Source of the DNA: Neorhodopirellula lusitana | GTDB lineage: Bacteria > Planctomycetota > Planctomycetia > Pirellulales > Pirellulaceae | Direction of reading: 5' to 3' | Length of the DNA: 64,000 nucleotides | NCBI RefSeq assembly: GCF_900182915.1 | Contig: NZ_FXUG01000006.1 | Span: 1-64,000, forward strand | In this document: in pieces, positions 55,699 through 64,000 of the stretch | Layout of the letters: the number at the start of each line of letters is the position of its first letter | How positions within the stretch are numbered: the first letter of the stretch is position 1 | Notes under the pieces: model-generated | Seen by the model: the letters and a program-made list of their open reading frames with translations, nothing else | Told to the model about the DNA's origin: nothing | Database searches by the model: none | Translations under genes and position numbers: made by a program

Positions 55699-55953
55699 GT
55701 GACCATCACCCCGGATATCTTACCTATCCTGCGCTGTCCTGCGGGTGGTGAGGGTCTCACCCTTGCCACTGACGAAATCCTTCAACGCGTCAATCAAAGC
55801 ATTGAACAAGGTCTTGCTCGCGACCAAGTCGACGCCCGAGTGGACCAGCCCATTGAGGCGGGCTTAGTGAATCGGCAAGGCGACCGGCTGTACCCCATTC
55901 GTGACGGGATCGCGACGCTGATCATCGAGGATGCCATTCGGCTCGATCCCTAG
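55699..55953 (+). CDS. Trm112-like small protein
   Basis: The 84-residue protein has the Trm112/UPF0434 outline: ILPILRCPAGG at the start and RLYPIRDGIATLIIEDA at the end. In the family, zinc-binding Cys pairs flank these segments; only one Cys (RCP) is present here, so zinc binding is probably lost. Eukaryotic Trm112 is an activator of methyltransferases; bacterial versions are less well understood. A central insert (NQSIEQGLARDQVDARVDQP) is charged and variable. It stands alone, convergent with hemQ. Confidence 0.75.
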   Translation: MTITPDILPILRCPAGGEGLTLATDEILQRVNQSIEQGLARDQVDARVDQPIEAGLVNRQGDRLYPIRDGIATLIIEDAIRLDP

Positions 55954-55964
55954 CCCGGGTGCTC

Positions 55965-56001
55965 GACCAGCAACCCGACTTGGCCCACTGAGTTGCTGGT
56001 C
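55965..56001 (+). terminator. Terminator-like hairpin after the Trm112-like gene
   Basis: GACCAGCAA (55965-55973) pairs exactly with TTGCTGGTC (55993-56001) around a 19-base loop. A CTGCTCATTTTA stretch follows. It begins 12 bases after the stop codon. Confidence 0.5.
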
Positions 56002-56049
56002 CTGCTCATTTTAGGTTCTGCTCGACGCGCTAGGCCTGCTTTGCAAACT

Positions 56050-56090
56050 GGGCCAGCTCAACGCACTGGTCCTGTTCAGCAAGCTGGCCC
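56050..56090 (-). terminator. Terminator-like hairpin after hemQ
   Basis: GGGCCAGCT (56050-56058) pairs exactly with AGCTGGCCC (56082-56090) around a 23-base loop. It sits 63 bases beyond the hemQ stop on the minus strand, where CAGTTTGC follows the stem. Confidence 0.45.
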
Positions 56091-56152
56091 GCTATTGCTA
56101 GGCCCTCCAAGCGGCGTGCTGGCCGCTCTTGGAGAAGTGCCTGTCTTTCTCG

Positions 56153-57043
56153 TTAGGACGACAGGCGGCAATGCTTCAGGATCTCTTCGCCGTTGGAGCG
56201 ATAGCCGACATAGAACGGGCCGAATTGGCCGTACTTGGCACTCGCTTCGTCGAATCGCATCTTGTAAACGATTTCCTTCAGGTATTGCGGATTTCGGCCC
56301 CAGAGGGTCACCATCCATTCCCAGTCGTCCAGGCCAACGCCGACGGAGATCAGTTGGCTAACCTTCCCGGCGAACGCCATCCCGCTTTGAGCGTGCTCGG
56401 CCATCATCTGGTTGCGGTCACTGAAGGGTTCGGTGAACCAGTTCGCACCTGGGACTCGGCTCTTGTTCATTGGGTAGAAGCAAGCCGTGGGCCAATCGGG
56501 GAACTCCGGTTCCAGACGGTTGCGGTTCATCATGGGTAAACGTCGCTCGTAGGCACTGACCTTGGCGGCCAATTCGGGCGATTCCGCTTCGTTGCCTTCT
56601 TTGATCAAACGCTGGCGATACTGTTCCACCGATGGGACGTACTCGCTGACTTCGCTCATCGAGATGAACGACCAGGCCGGTTCGACATACCGGCCAATTC
56701 CAGGAGCCAGCAAGGCTTGGTGAATTCCTTCGACTTTGGCGGGGTCGGGATCCATCACCATGATGGCGAAATCCGCCTCATGGCCACTGATCCAGTACGC
56801 CGCCAAACGTTTCGGCATCGCGTCATCGCCGGGGGCCAATGCATCGCAAAATTGCTGGCACAGTTCGGCGCTCAGAGGCCCGTCGATCAGTTCACGACGG
56901 AAGCGATAGAAATAGTGACCGACATGCCATCCGTGGTCCGGAATCGCCGAGGGTTCGGGCAGTTTCGCGTGTGGGCGCACACCCGGTGGTGGTCCACCCG
57001 CTGGTGGACGTTGTGGTTGGGATTCAGCGGCGGGAGTGTCCAT
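56153..57043 (-). CDS. hemQ: Coproheme decarboxylase HemQ (chlorite dismutase family)
   Basis: The 296-residue protein matches the HemQ branch: MNKSRVPGANWFTEPFSDRN, MMAEHAQSGMAFAGKVSQLI, VGVGLDDWEWMVTLWGRNPQ, YLKEIVYKMRFDEASAKYG and FGPFYVGYR. HemQ completes heme b in the coproporphyrin-dependent pathway by oxidative decarboxylation of coproheme. The proximal heme ligand is expected to be the His in MMAEHAQSG. A Pro-rich N-terminal extension (QPQRPPAGGPPPGVRPHA) of about 30 residues is unusual for the family. No other heme-synthesis gene is in the window. The assignment is from characteristic motifs. Confidence 0.92.
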   Translation of the reverse strand: MDTPAAESQPQRPPAGGPPPGVRPHAKLPEPSAIPDHGWHVGHYFYRFRRELIDGPLSAELCQQFCDALAPGDDAMPKRLAAYWISGHEADFAIMVMDPDPAKVEGIHQALLAPGIGRYVEPAWSFISMSEVSEYVPSVEQYRQRLIKEGNEAESPELAAKVSAYERRLPMMNRNRLEPEFPDWPTACFYPMNKSRVPGANWFTEPFSDRNQMMAEHAQSGMAFAGKVSQLISVGVGLDDWEWMVTLWGRNPQYLKEIVYKMRFDEASAKYGQFGPFYVGYRSNGEEILKHCRLSS

Positions 57044-57226
57044 AGTGGCTTGGGTTGCTGTGAGGCTGGAGGGTGCGAAAACAACTGCGCACGCAATGAC
57101 GCAGCCCTAGTTTCCACACGATCAGGCATCAACGCAACGGCTGACCAGAATCTGAAACGCTTGAGCAACCGAAACACTAGAATCCCGGCCTGAATCATGC
57201 CTAATGAGCTTGATGACGTGAGTCCG

Positions 57227-58243
57227 CTATCGCAGCGACCACTGCAAGTAGCGATCTCGGTACCCGTGCTGGCGAGTCCAGTGACGCTTGCCCTCGGCTC
57301 CGAAATAGCCGTACGAATACGGGGCTTTCCATCGCGGTGCGACGGTGGCTTCGGGGATTGGCGGGTTCACCTTTGGGCGGTTCTTGATCCAGTGGGTCCC
57401 CATGCCCAAGCGGCCTGGGCCGGCACTGCTGGGGTCATTCTCAACGCCAGGCATTTCCGGCAGGACTGACCCATGGTGCAAATGGGATGGATGCAGCGAA
57501 TTGGAGCTGGAAGGTCCCGCTCCACGATCAGCAAATTCTGGCGAAGATGCGTGCGGCCCGGTTGTCACATACGGCCCGGTCGTCGAATGCGGTCCGGACG
57601 AAGACGGGTAGTGACCTAGTGATTCCTGATAGGGAACCGATTGGCGGCGGCTGTCTGGTGAGTATCGCCCCTGTTTGGTTTTGGGCGGTGGGGCTGGTGC
57701 TTCGATCGTGCGATGAGGCGGCGTGGCCCAGGGCGAGACCGCAGTCGAAGGTGACCATTCACTTGGATCGCTCCAGACCAAACCGCCAGAGTTCATGGGG
57801 GCATGGGAGTTCACCAGTCCACCGGAGGTTGCTGGCCGATTGGAAGATGCGTTGGTGCCGGTGCTGTTGAGCGGCTTAATCGGCTGCAGGTCTGGGGACG
57901 CTGGCACCGCCGACAGCCTGGACGTCGCAGGATTCGAAGCCGCTTGGGTTGGGGATGCGACTGGCGAAACGAGCACCGAACGAGAGCCCGCCGCGGGTTG
58001 CCAGTGTGAGGCTGGTCGTACCTGCGAGGCCGCGGGCGTGAATTGGCTGGCGTTTTGTTGTCCGATTGATTCCAGTTCAACGCGATGCTGGTTAACGCCC
58101 GTATGCAAGTGTCCAGGTGTCTCGTCCATCGATGCCACAATCACGGGCGGAGGCATGTGTTCCGACCAATCTTGTTCCGCATGCAGGGATCCGCAAGCAA
58201 GCATCGCGGCAATCGCAATGAAGCTCCAACGTGAATGAATCAT
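57227..58243 (-). CDS. Secreted low-complexity hypothetical protein
   Basis: The 338-residue protein from ATG 58243 has a signal peptide (HSRWSFIAIAAMLACGSLHAE). A long Ser/Pro/Thr/Gly-rich body follows with short recurring elements such as GPHSTTGPYVTTGPHASS, and a basic, aromatic C-terminus (GYFGAEGKRHWTRQHGYR). No domain is recognised. It is probably an unstructured secreted or envelope protein. The frame is open to 58300, but that start lacks the signal. Confidence 0.6.
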   Translation of the reverse strand: MIHSRWSFIAIAAMLACGSLHAEQDWSEHMPPPVIVASMDETPGHLHTGVNQHRVELESIGQQNASQFTPAASQVRPASHWQPAAGSRSVLVSPVASPTQAASNPATSRLSAVPASPDLQPIKPLNSTGTNASSNRPATSGGLVNSHAPMNSGGLVWSDPSEWSPSTAVSPWATPPHRTIEAPAPPPKTKQGRYSPDSRRQSVPYQESLGHYPSSSGPHSTTGPYVTTGPHASSPEFADRGAGPSSSNSLHPSHLHHGSVLPEMPGVENDPSSAGPGRLGMGTHWIKNRPKVNPPIPEATVAPRWKAPYSYGYFGAEGKRHWTRQHGYRDRYLQWSLR

Positions 58244-58772
58244 CCGAATCCTTTTCGTGTTCCACGGAACTTGCCTTCGTCCCAGCGAAGAGACTGTCAA
58301 TTTGAGCTATGCGGCTGAATCCAACTCAATCACTCGGCGTAACAAAAGACGCTGGTAAGCGGCAAGACTGGTCCGCCAAGGCGAATCGGCGAGGTTAATC
58401 GACGAGTGGCGACTTTCGCATGTTCTGGAAATGTCGAAGTGTCGATGTTTCGGTTTGATCCACAGCTTTGGGACAGGGGCTGCTTGCTCCTTAAGGGGCT
58501 CTAGTTGTTTGGTTGTGGCGTTTTTGTGTGAAATATGAGCCCTTAGTTATCTATTGACTGAATGGTTCCGATCACAAGAATGGAGTTTCTCATCGACGAA
58601 CGCATGCAATGCATTGCACTTTCCCGCTTCCATCGAAGCAAGAATCTGCCTGAATCGTTTGTTCATCGTTGACGATGCAAAGGCTGACGATCTTTTCTCT
58701 GAGGTAGTGGTCCTTTTTCCTTGTGTGGCTAATGCGCATCGTGGCTACCGAAATGAAGCAGTGGAGCCCGAC
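58244..58772. promoter_or_regulatory. Region upstream of the CsrA-receiver gene
   Basis: This 529-base region lies between a divergent secreted-protein gene and the CsrA-receiver gene. An open frame from 58554 runs into the CsrA domain, but its first 73 codons lack protein features. GGAG at 58763-58766, 6 bases before GTG 58773, is the ribosome binding site. GGA triplets at 58578 and 58763 are possible CsrA-type binding points, which would allow autoregulation. Confidence 0.45.
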
Positions 58773-59570
58773 GTGCTTGTACTTTCGCGACGCCCTGATG
58801 ATTCGATCGTTTTCCCCGGCGTCGGAATTACCGTTCACGTTTTGAGTACGGGGAATCGGATGACCCGGATTGGGATCGAAGCTCCTTCCAACATTCGGAT
58901 TGTTCGCAAAGAGCTTCTTGATGGATCCAGTGAAGAAACGCTGGACATTGATAGCTTTGCGGCAGGAATGCCAACGTCAGCGGATCTGCACAAGATCCGC
59001 AATCAACTGAATGCGTTGAATCTGGGGCTGCAATTTTTCCGGCGTCAAATGGATGCGGGGATGGTCGACGAAGCGAACGTGACCTTCTTAAGAGTGATTA
59101 ACCGTTTGAAGCAAATCGAGGAAGATGTCACGAAGCAGGCCAATGCGGCTTCGATTGCGGAGGCGGCGCAGGAGGCAAATCGACGAATCCGAGTTTTGTT
59201 GGTGGAAGATGATGCCGAGCAGAGAGAGTTGCTTGCGGGGATCCTGCAGATTCAAGGTTGTGACGTCGCCACTGCACCGGGCGGTGAGGCTGCCTTGCGT
59301 TGTCTGAAGGTAGGGCCATTGCCGAACTACGTTTTGTTGGACATGCGGATGCCCAATGGCGATGGAGCGACTACGGTTCGTGCTCTTCGCAAAATGAACC
59401 TGGCTACCGATTTGAAGATCGTTGCCACTAGCGGTTCCCCGCCGGCGGAGTTTGGAATCAACGTCGGGCTGGACGGCGTCAATCACTGGTTCCCTAAGCC
59501 CATCAACACGGATCGGCTGGTCGCGTATTTGCGGCAAGACGAGAAAGTCGTGCTGTCGACTTCGTCTTAG
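58773..59570 (+). CDS. CsrA domain fused to a histidine-bearing linker and a receiver domain
   Basis: The 265-residue protein starts at GTG 58773, fixed by GGAG six bases ahead and by the CsrA start. Residues 1-49 are CsrA-like: MLVLSRRPDDSIVF, VHVLS, TRIGIEAPSNIRIVRKELL. L4, R6-R7 and R45 (equivalent of the RNA-binding Arg44) are conserved. Residues 69-120 form a helical segment with H73 in LHKIRNQLNALNLGLQ, resembling a HisKA-type dimerisation helix. Residues 136-260 are a receiver domain: RVLLVEDDAEQ, phospho-acceptor D190 in LLDMRMPNGDG, ATSGSP, and Lys in FPKPIN. CsrA proteins bind GGA motifs in mRNA leaders. Here phosphorylation could gate that binding. No ATPase domain is present, so a separate kinase is needed. 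It stands alone. Confidence 0.9.
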   Translation: MLVLSRRPDDSIVFPGVGITVHVLSTGNRMTRIGIEAPSNIRIVRKELLDGSSEETLDIDSFAAGMPTSADLHKIRNQLNALNLGLQFFRRQMDAGMVDEANVTFLRVINRLKQIEEDVTKQANAASIAEAAQEANRRIRVLLVEDDAEQRELLAGILQIQGCDVATAPGGEAALRCLKVGPLPNYVLLDMRMPNGDGATTVRALRKMNLATDLKIVATSGSPPAEFGINVGLDGVNHWFPKPINTDRLVAYLRQDEKVVLSTSS

Positions 59571-59897
59571 TTCTCGTTCCAGCAATCGCTGACCATCCAA
59601 TTGCCAAATAGGCAAGCGTTGAGCGACCGCTTGATCGCCCCGCTTGGCGGTCCCAGGTGACGTCCCGGAGCGCATTGGGGAATCCGTGAGTCGCGATTAG
59701 GGGACGCCTTGTTTCGGTGGCCTTGGCTGTGCCGCTGAATTGCAGCGAATCGTGGTGGAGAACGGGCCCAAAAAAGCTGCAAATTCGAGGCTGAACCATC
59801 GCTGGTCAATTTTGTCTGACTTGGTGATCGAAGAAATCGCTCACCTTGGATAACATGGACGCCTAACTTACTTGCAAAACCTCGAATTTTAGATTTC
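59571..59897. other. Intergenic region with small hairpins
   Basis: This 327-base gap lies between the CsrA-receiver and DAHP synthase genes. It holds a TTGCC-AAATA-GGCAA hairpin near 59600 and a GACCGC/GCGGTC stem at 59625-59652. Either could end the upstream transcript. No gene was recognised. Confidence 0.4.
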
Positions 59898-60962
59898 ATG
59901 ACGAACCCACCCAACGCCTCCTCCACCGACGATTTACGGATTGGATCGATCAAGAACTTGATGCCGCCCCGGGAATTGATCGACGAAATCCCAGTCGAGC
60001 CTGCGGTGGCGAAAACGGTATTGGAAGGGCGAGAATCAATCCAAAAAGTGCTCAGCGGGGAAGACGACCGGCTTGTTGTCGTGGTAGGGCCCTGCTCGAT
60101 TCACGATCCTGAGGCTGCCCGCGAATACGCCGAAAAGCTTGCTGTTGAGCAAGCTAAGCACGCTGGCGAGTTGGTTGTCGTCATGCGGGTCTATTTCGAA
60201 AAGCCTCGGACCACGGTGGGTTGGAAGGGGTTGATTAACGACCCCGGCTTGGATGACAGTTTTGAAATCAACCGTGGCTTGCGAACCGCTCGCGCCCTGT
60301 TGCGGGATATCAATGCAATCGGACTCCCCACCGGCACGGAGTTCTTGGACTTGATCAGCCCCCAATACGTCGCCGACCTGGTTGGCTGGGGAGCGATCGG
60401 TGCTCGGACAACCGAAAGCCAAGGTCACCGTGAATTGGCGTCCGGCCTGTCGTGCCCGGTTGGTTTCAAGAACGGAACCAGCGGTAACGTCCAGATTGCC
60501 GTGGATGCAATCTGTTCAGCGGAACGTCCTCACCACTTCTTGTCGGTGACGAAAGATGGGACCTCGGCAATCTTTTCCACCGTTGGCAACCCTGATTGTC
60601 ACGTCATCATGCGTGGTGGCAAGCATACGAATTATGACGCCGCTAGCATCGACATGGCTTCGGAACTTCTCGAGAAAGCCAAGCTGACTCCCCGCATCAT
60701 GATCGATTGTTCGCACGCCAACAGTCGCAAAAAGCACAAGCGACAGCGATACGTTTGTCGCGACGTTTGCAGCCAGGTCAGCGAAGGCGATCAACGCATC
60801 ATGGGTGTGATGATTGAAAGTAATTTGGCGGAAGGTAACCAGAAGCTCGGCGCCACTCCGCTGGCCAAGGGAGTTAGCGTGACGGATGCCTGCGTTGGTT
60901 GGGAAGACACCGTGCAAATGCTGGATGACCTGAGCGCTGCCGTCGTCGGTCGTCGCGGTTAA
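59898..60962 (+). CDS. aroG: 3-deoxy-7-phosphoheptulonate (DAHP) synthase, type I
   Basis: The 354-residue enzyme condenses phosphoenolpyruvate with erythrose 4-phosphate, the first step to aromatic amino acids. Motifs: VVVVGPCSIHDPEAAREYAE, MRVYFEKPRTTVGWKGLI, GLPTGTEFLDLISPQY, GARTTESQGHRELASGLSCP, GFKNGTSGNVQIAVDA and MIDCSHANSRKKHKRQ. The length and motifs match the E. coli AroF/AroG/AroH type. Which isozyme-like feedback control it has cannot be read. It starts at ATG 59898. It is convergent with the mechanosensitive channel gene. Confidence 0.95.
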   Translation: MTNPPNASSTDDLRIGSIKNLMPPRELIDEIPVEPAVAKTVLEGRESIQKVLSGEDDRLVVVVGPCSIHDPEAAREYAEKLAVEQAKHAGELVVVMRVYFEKPRTTVGWKGLINDPGLDDSFEINRGLRTARALLRDINAIGLPTGTEFLDLISPQYVADLVGWGAIGARTTESQGHRELASGLSCPVGFKNGTSGNVQIAVDAICSAERPHHFLSVTKDGTSAIFSTVGNPDCHVIMRGGKHTNYDAASIDMASELLEKAKLTPRIMIDCSHANSRKKHKRQRYVCRDVCSQVSEGDQRIMGVMIESNLAEGNQKLGATPLAKGVSVTDACVGWEDTVQMLDDLSAAVVGRRG

Positions 60963-61078
60963 CCGCTTGTTTTGCGTAGGATTCCGCGTTTCCTTGGATG
61001 ATAAATTCCCAGCCGGTGGCCTCGGTCACCGCTTGGAAGTCAATCAAGAGTCGGTTGCAATCTGATTTGGATGGCTTC

Positions 61079-64000
61079 TTAGGCGGGCCGTTTGCGGCGT
61101 GGTCGGGACGTTGATAGCAGCGGTTCGTCGTCCATGATGTCGCGTACCGAAGGTTGTGTCGGTTGGTTGACCGCCAGCAAGCGGCGGTCTTCGAGATAGC
61201 GACGGACGGTTTTGAGCAGCGAGTCGCGGAACCGAGAAACGTTGCGGTCGTCTTCGATCCATGCTCGCAGTTCGATTCTTTGGGATCGTTTGCCGACGCA
61301 AACCAAGGTTGCTTGCGGGGCCGGGGTCAGCAGCACTTCGTCTTGTTCGATCGTCAGTTCTTGCAGTGAACGGCAGATGTCCGCGGGACGCTCATCGCGT
61401 GTTACCGCGACTTCGATCGCGATCACGTTTAGGCGGCCGGCACCCATCCAGTTGGTGACGTCTTCGCTGACGAAATTCTTGTTTGGCACAATTACTTCGC
61501 GGCCATCGTCATCCGATAGAACCGTCGTTCGAAGACGCTGAGCGGACACGCGTCCGGTGACTTTGCCAACGCTAATGAAGTCACCCAGGCGAGCCGGTTT
61601 CTCGAATAGTACGATCAGGCCGCCGAACAGATTGCGGACCATATCCTGCAATCCGAAACCGACGCCGATCGTCAGCCCAACGGCCAGCCACTGGATTGCT
61701 TGCCAGCGGATTCCGATCCATTTGCATGCGATGAAGCAACCGACTCCAAACAACAGGCATCGCCCAAGCACCAGGGAGAAGTGTTCCATCCCCTCGTCAA
61801 AAGACACCCGTTGCAGCACCAACGCATCGAATAAGGCTGGCAGCAATTTGGCAAGTTGGAACGCGACGAACAGGGTGGTCGCCGCCAGCACCAGGTGCAT
61901 CACCGTGATCGGGGTCGCTTCGGCAACGGAGCGAACGACGGGGTTTCCAGTTGCGTCCAGTGATGACTTCGTGACGGTATCTTGAATGGTCCAGACTACT
62001 GGGTTGCCCATCTTCGCGTTGGGGAAGACGTCGATCCACAGCCAGCCTACGGCGACGATTCCTGCTAATACGAGTCCGCACTGGCATAGAAACGCGAGGT
62101 GATGTTTCAGTTCAAGGAAGTGCTCGCCCAGCACGCCGGTGACTTGTCCGGTTGGTGCTGGTTCATCATCGGAGTAGCCGAAGCTGGATTCGCGTGAGTA
62201 TCGGCTGGATCCGGTTTGGGAGGTGGCATTGTTCACGGCTGACCCTGTCAGCATGTGCCATGCGCCCGCGGATAGGATCTTGATTCCGCCCCACAGCGTC
62301 GCGGCGATGCACGCTCCAATCAACGTAAAGATGACACGTTGAATTAATTCGTTGGCGGTCAGTCCATACCCCAGGGCGGACAGCCCAAGCATTGCAATTG
62401 GGAATCCGATTCCGGCAAAGTACAGCAGGAATCGAACGCGATGGATCACGCGCCCACCAAACTTAGCAATCAATGGTTCCAGGAAGCCACCGTTGGGGCG
62501 AAGCGATAGGTGAGCCGTCCAGGCGACCAAAAGCATCGCGGTCATGAAACCAAATCGGGCAACCGAATCACGCCACATTCCCGCGTCGATCAAACCCGCC
62601 AGTGTGGTCAAGTAAGCTGCCAGGACTAAGCCCATTCCGATCAAGGTTAGGTAGGTCGTCGCTCGGTCCCGGCGTGGCAAATCGACATCCACGTGTTTGT
62701 CCACGTAGCCGGATTTGCGAAGTAGCTGGCGAGGGACTTCTACCATCCACGCCACCAAGCTAGCCGCATAGAAGCCGCTAGATGCATGCAGAGTCGACTC
62801 GGTAACAAGCCCGTTGCCAAGCCAGCGAGCGACTAAGTAAAGGATTGCGGGGATCGCCGAAGCGACCAGTACGGTTAGGACTCCCGCGGCAACCTTGCGT
62901 GAGTCAGCGGTGGCGGTTCGCATCCGCGTCTTTTCGCCAAGGTTCAATAGCCACGATTTCGCACACCAGCGGGCCAGCATGATCACGATGATCGAGATCA
63001 GCAGTCCGATTCCTGCGCCGGGGCCGGTTCGCCATTTGTCTTCCAGCGATTGGCCGAACTCGCCACTGCGACGCGAGCTGAAAAGGGCGGGGACGCCGCT
63101 TTTGAGTTGCCGCAGGTCATCCGTGCCAACCGGATCGCCACTGCGGATCCAGGTCACGTGTTGGTCGATCAGCGTGCGGTATTCGCTGCTCAACAAAGAC
63201 AACGCGTTGACTGATGAATCGAGTTCACCCAGTTTTTGTTGGTAGTATTGGTATCCTTCACGAAGCGACGTGAGCCAGTGGTATCGCTGCTGAAGCAGGT
63301 CTTGGACCTGGGACGCGAGTGCCAGGTTTTGAGAGCTGGTCGCGTCAATATCGACCTCGTTTAGTAGCGTTTGGCTTTGTTCGCGGGGGCGGGAGCCATC
63401 GTGCTGGACCATCTCTAGTTCGAGCTGTTCTTGCCGGGATCGCCCCAGTTCTTGGCTGGCGAAGAGTGTTTGTGAATCTTCGGCCTGCCATCGCCCCAGT
63501 TGTTCTTGTTTGTTCCGCAATAACAGGCCGATTGTCGGCGTCAGCCCATAGTGGTTCAGTTTGGTGTTAACGTCGTCGTAGTCGTAGCGTGTCGAATCAA
63601 GTTTGTCGTTGGCTTGGTCGACTTGATGGGCGATCGTGCCAATTGATTCGGCCAGGCTGATCCACCGGTCCACAAAGGATGCGTTGTCCAGCGCCAGGTC
63701 GGCGACAACAGTGTCGGATCTCGAGTTGCCGGTCGAGCGGGCAATCGAACGGAAGTGTTCGGCAGCGTCACGTGCCGCTTGGATCGCTTGATACTTGTAG
63801 GCCTGGGTTTGCCGCTGACGCAGGTCGTCGTAGCGGGCATCAAGGCGGCTGTTTGAATTGAGCCGTGCGTCAACGAATCGTGTGTCGGCAAACCGCGAAT
63901 TCGTATATTGCGAATCGGTGTAACCCGAGTCGGCATATCGTGTGTTGCCGGACTGGCCTTCGGAGCCACGTGAGTTGGGGCCCGATTGACGATTGAAGGC
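61079..64000 (-). CDS. MscS-family mechanosensitive channel (5' end outside window)
   Basis: The minus-strand frame is open from 61079 to the window edge: 973 codons are visible, so the GTG at 63673 is not the real start. The N-terminal part holds a five-residue tandem repeat (63833-63937). A long coiled periplasmic-type domain with LDSTRYDYDDVNTKLN and QDLLQQRYHWLTSLREGYQY follows, and then many membrane helices. The C-terminal MscS core contains VGLTIGVGFGLQDMVRNLFGG, EKPARLGDFISVGKVTGRV and VIVPNKNFVSEDVTNW. The layout resembles MscK/KefA-type channels that release solutes during osmotic downshift. The C-terminus is basic (STSRPRRKRPA). Confidence 0.9.
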   Translation of the reverse strand, partial: AFNRQSGPNSRGSEGQSGNTRYADSGYTDSQYTNSRFADTRFVDARLNSNSRLDARYDDLRQRQTQAYKYQAIQAARDAAEHFRSIARSTGNSRSDTVVADLALDNASFVDRWISLAESIGTIAHQVDQANDKLDSTRYDYDDVNTKLNHYGLTPTIGLLLRNKQEQLGRWQAEDSQTLFASQELGRSRQEQLELEMVQHDGSRPREQSQTLLNEVDIDATSSQNLALASQVQDLLQQRYHWLTSLREGYQYYQQKLGELDSSVNALSLLSSEYRTLIDQHVTWIRSGDPVGTDDLRQLKSGVPALFSSRRSGEFGQSLEDKWRTGPGAGIGLLISIIVIMLARWCAKSWLLNLGEKTRMRTATADSRKVAAGVLTVLVASAIPAILYLVARWLGNGLVTESTLHASSGFYAASLVAWMVEVPRQLLRKSGYVDKHVDVDLPRRDRATTYLTLIGMGLVLAAYLTTLAGLIDAGMWRDSVARFGFMTAMLLVAWTAHLSLRPNGGFLEPLIAKFGGRVIHRVRFLLYFAGIGFPIAMLGLSALGYGLTANELIQRVIFTLIGACIAATLWGGIKILSAGAWHMLTGSAVNNATSQTGSSRYSRESSFGYSDDEPAPTGQVTGVLGEHFLELKHHLAFLCQCGLVLAGIVAVGWLWIDVFPNAKMGNPVVWTIQDTVTKSSLDATGNPVVRSVAEATPITVMHLVLAATTLFVAFQLAKLLPALFDALVLQRVSFDEGMEHFSLVLGRCLLFGVGCFIACKWIGIRWQAIQWLAVGLTIGVGFGLQDMVRNLFGGLIVLFEKPARLGDFISVGKVTGRVSAQRLRTTVLSDDDGREVIVPNKNFVSEDVTNWMGAGRLNVIAIEVAVTRDERPADICRSLQELTIEQDEVLLTPAPQATLVCVGKRSQRIELRAWIEDDRNVSRFRDSLLKTVRRYLEDRRLLAVNQPTQPSVRDIMDDEPLLSTSRPRRKRPA
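63833..63937 (-). repeat. Seven-fold five-residue repeat in the channel's N-terminal part
   Basis: The minus-strand frame reads YADSG YTDSQ YTNSR FADTR FVDAR LNSNS RLDAR. The consensus is [YFL]-[ATV]-[DN]-[ST/A]-x, with codons repeating every 15 bases. It precedes the coiled domain of the MscS-type channel. The spacing is like pentapeptide repeats, but the central Leu/Phe of that family is not in its usual position. Confidence 0.7.

Noticed and set aside
58554..58772. N-terminal extension of the CsrA-receiver protein
   Set aside because: The first 73 codons lack protein character, whereas GTG 58773 has GGAG at correct spacing and gives the canonical CsrA start.

Overview
This window looks like the chromosome of a marine planctomycete close to Rhodopirellula. 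The evidence is gene content: six secreted sulfatases, a PVC-type cytochrome c/beta-propeller protein, a DUF1501 plus cytochrome-c/DUF1549/DUF1553 pair, a DUF1559 pseudopilin-like protein with a small lipoprotein partner, ECF sigma factors next to FecR-like proteins, and a TAT-exported Gfo/Idh/MocA oxidoreductase. All assignments come from reading motifs in the translated sequence; no database search was run.

Layout. 1-898: a probable transposase tail followed by short tandem and inverted repeats, with no gene. 899-15833 (all minus strand): a catabolic block with four sulfatases, the PVC cytochrome protein, an SGNH-fold protein, a ThuA protein and a PQQ-type beta-propeller. 16127-19738: a large hybrid histidine kinase. 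19789-25879 (minus): a tight operon, ECF sigma factor > FecR-like protein > GH3 beta-glucosidase > agarase-like glycosidase. 26363-30887 (plus, divergent from it): DUF1559 protein, 57-residue lipoprotein, two sulfatases. Together these look like machinery for sulfated polysaccharides, with no SusC/SusD or TonB transporter and no sulfatase-activating enzyme in the window. 31222-32490: LysM/L,D-transpeptidase. 32589-39747: DUF1501 and cytochrome/DUF1549 pair, with a divergent ECF sigma factor and FecR/LamG protein. 39806-44974: rhomboid protease, HEAT-like protein, oxidoreductase, moeA and mobA.

45460-50797 (plus): LuxR-type regulator with a phosphorylation-dead receiver, small secreted beta-sandwich protein, secretin, and a large secreted protein with Ig/PapD-like modules. 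I do not recognise this combination as a described secretion or fibre system. 51007-54468: a single 1153-residue polypeptide joining a fatty acyl-AMP ligase, an acyl carrier protein and a PLP-dependent alpha-oxoamine synthase. 54758-61000: two low-complexity secreted proteins, a Trm112-like protein, HemQ, a CsrA domain fused through a histidine-bearing helical segment to a receiver domain (58773-59570), and a DAHP synthase. 61079-64000: an MscS-family channel that runs off the window and has a five-residue tandem repeat near its visible N-terminus.

The two strongest candidates for something undescribed are the CsrA-receiver fusion, which suggests phosphorylation-controlled RNA binding in one protein, and the secretin/beta-sandwich locus. 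No tRNA, rRNA or CRISPR array was recognised.
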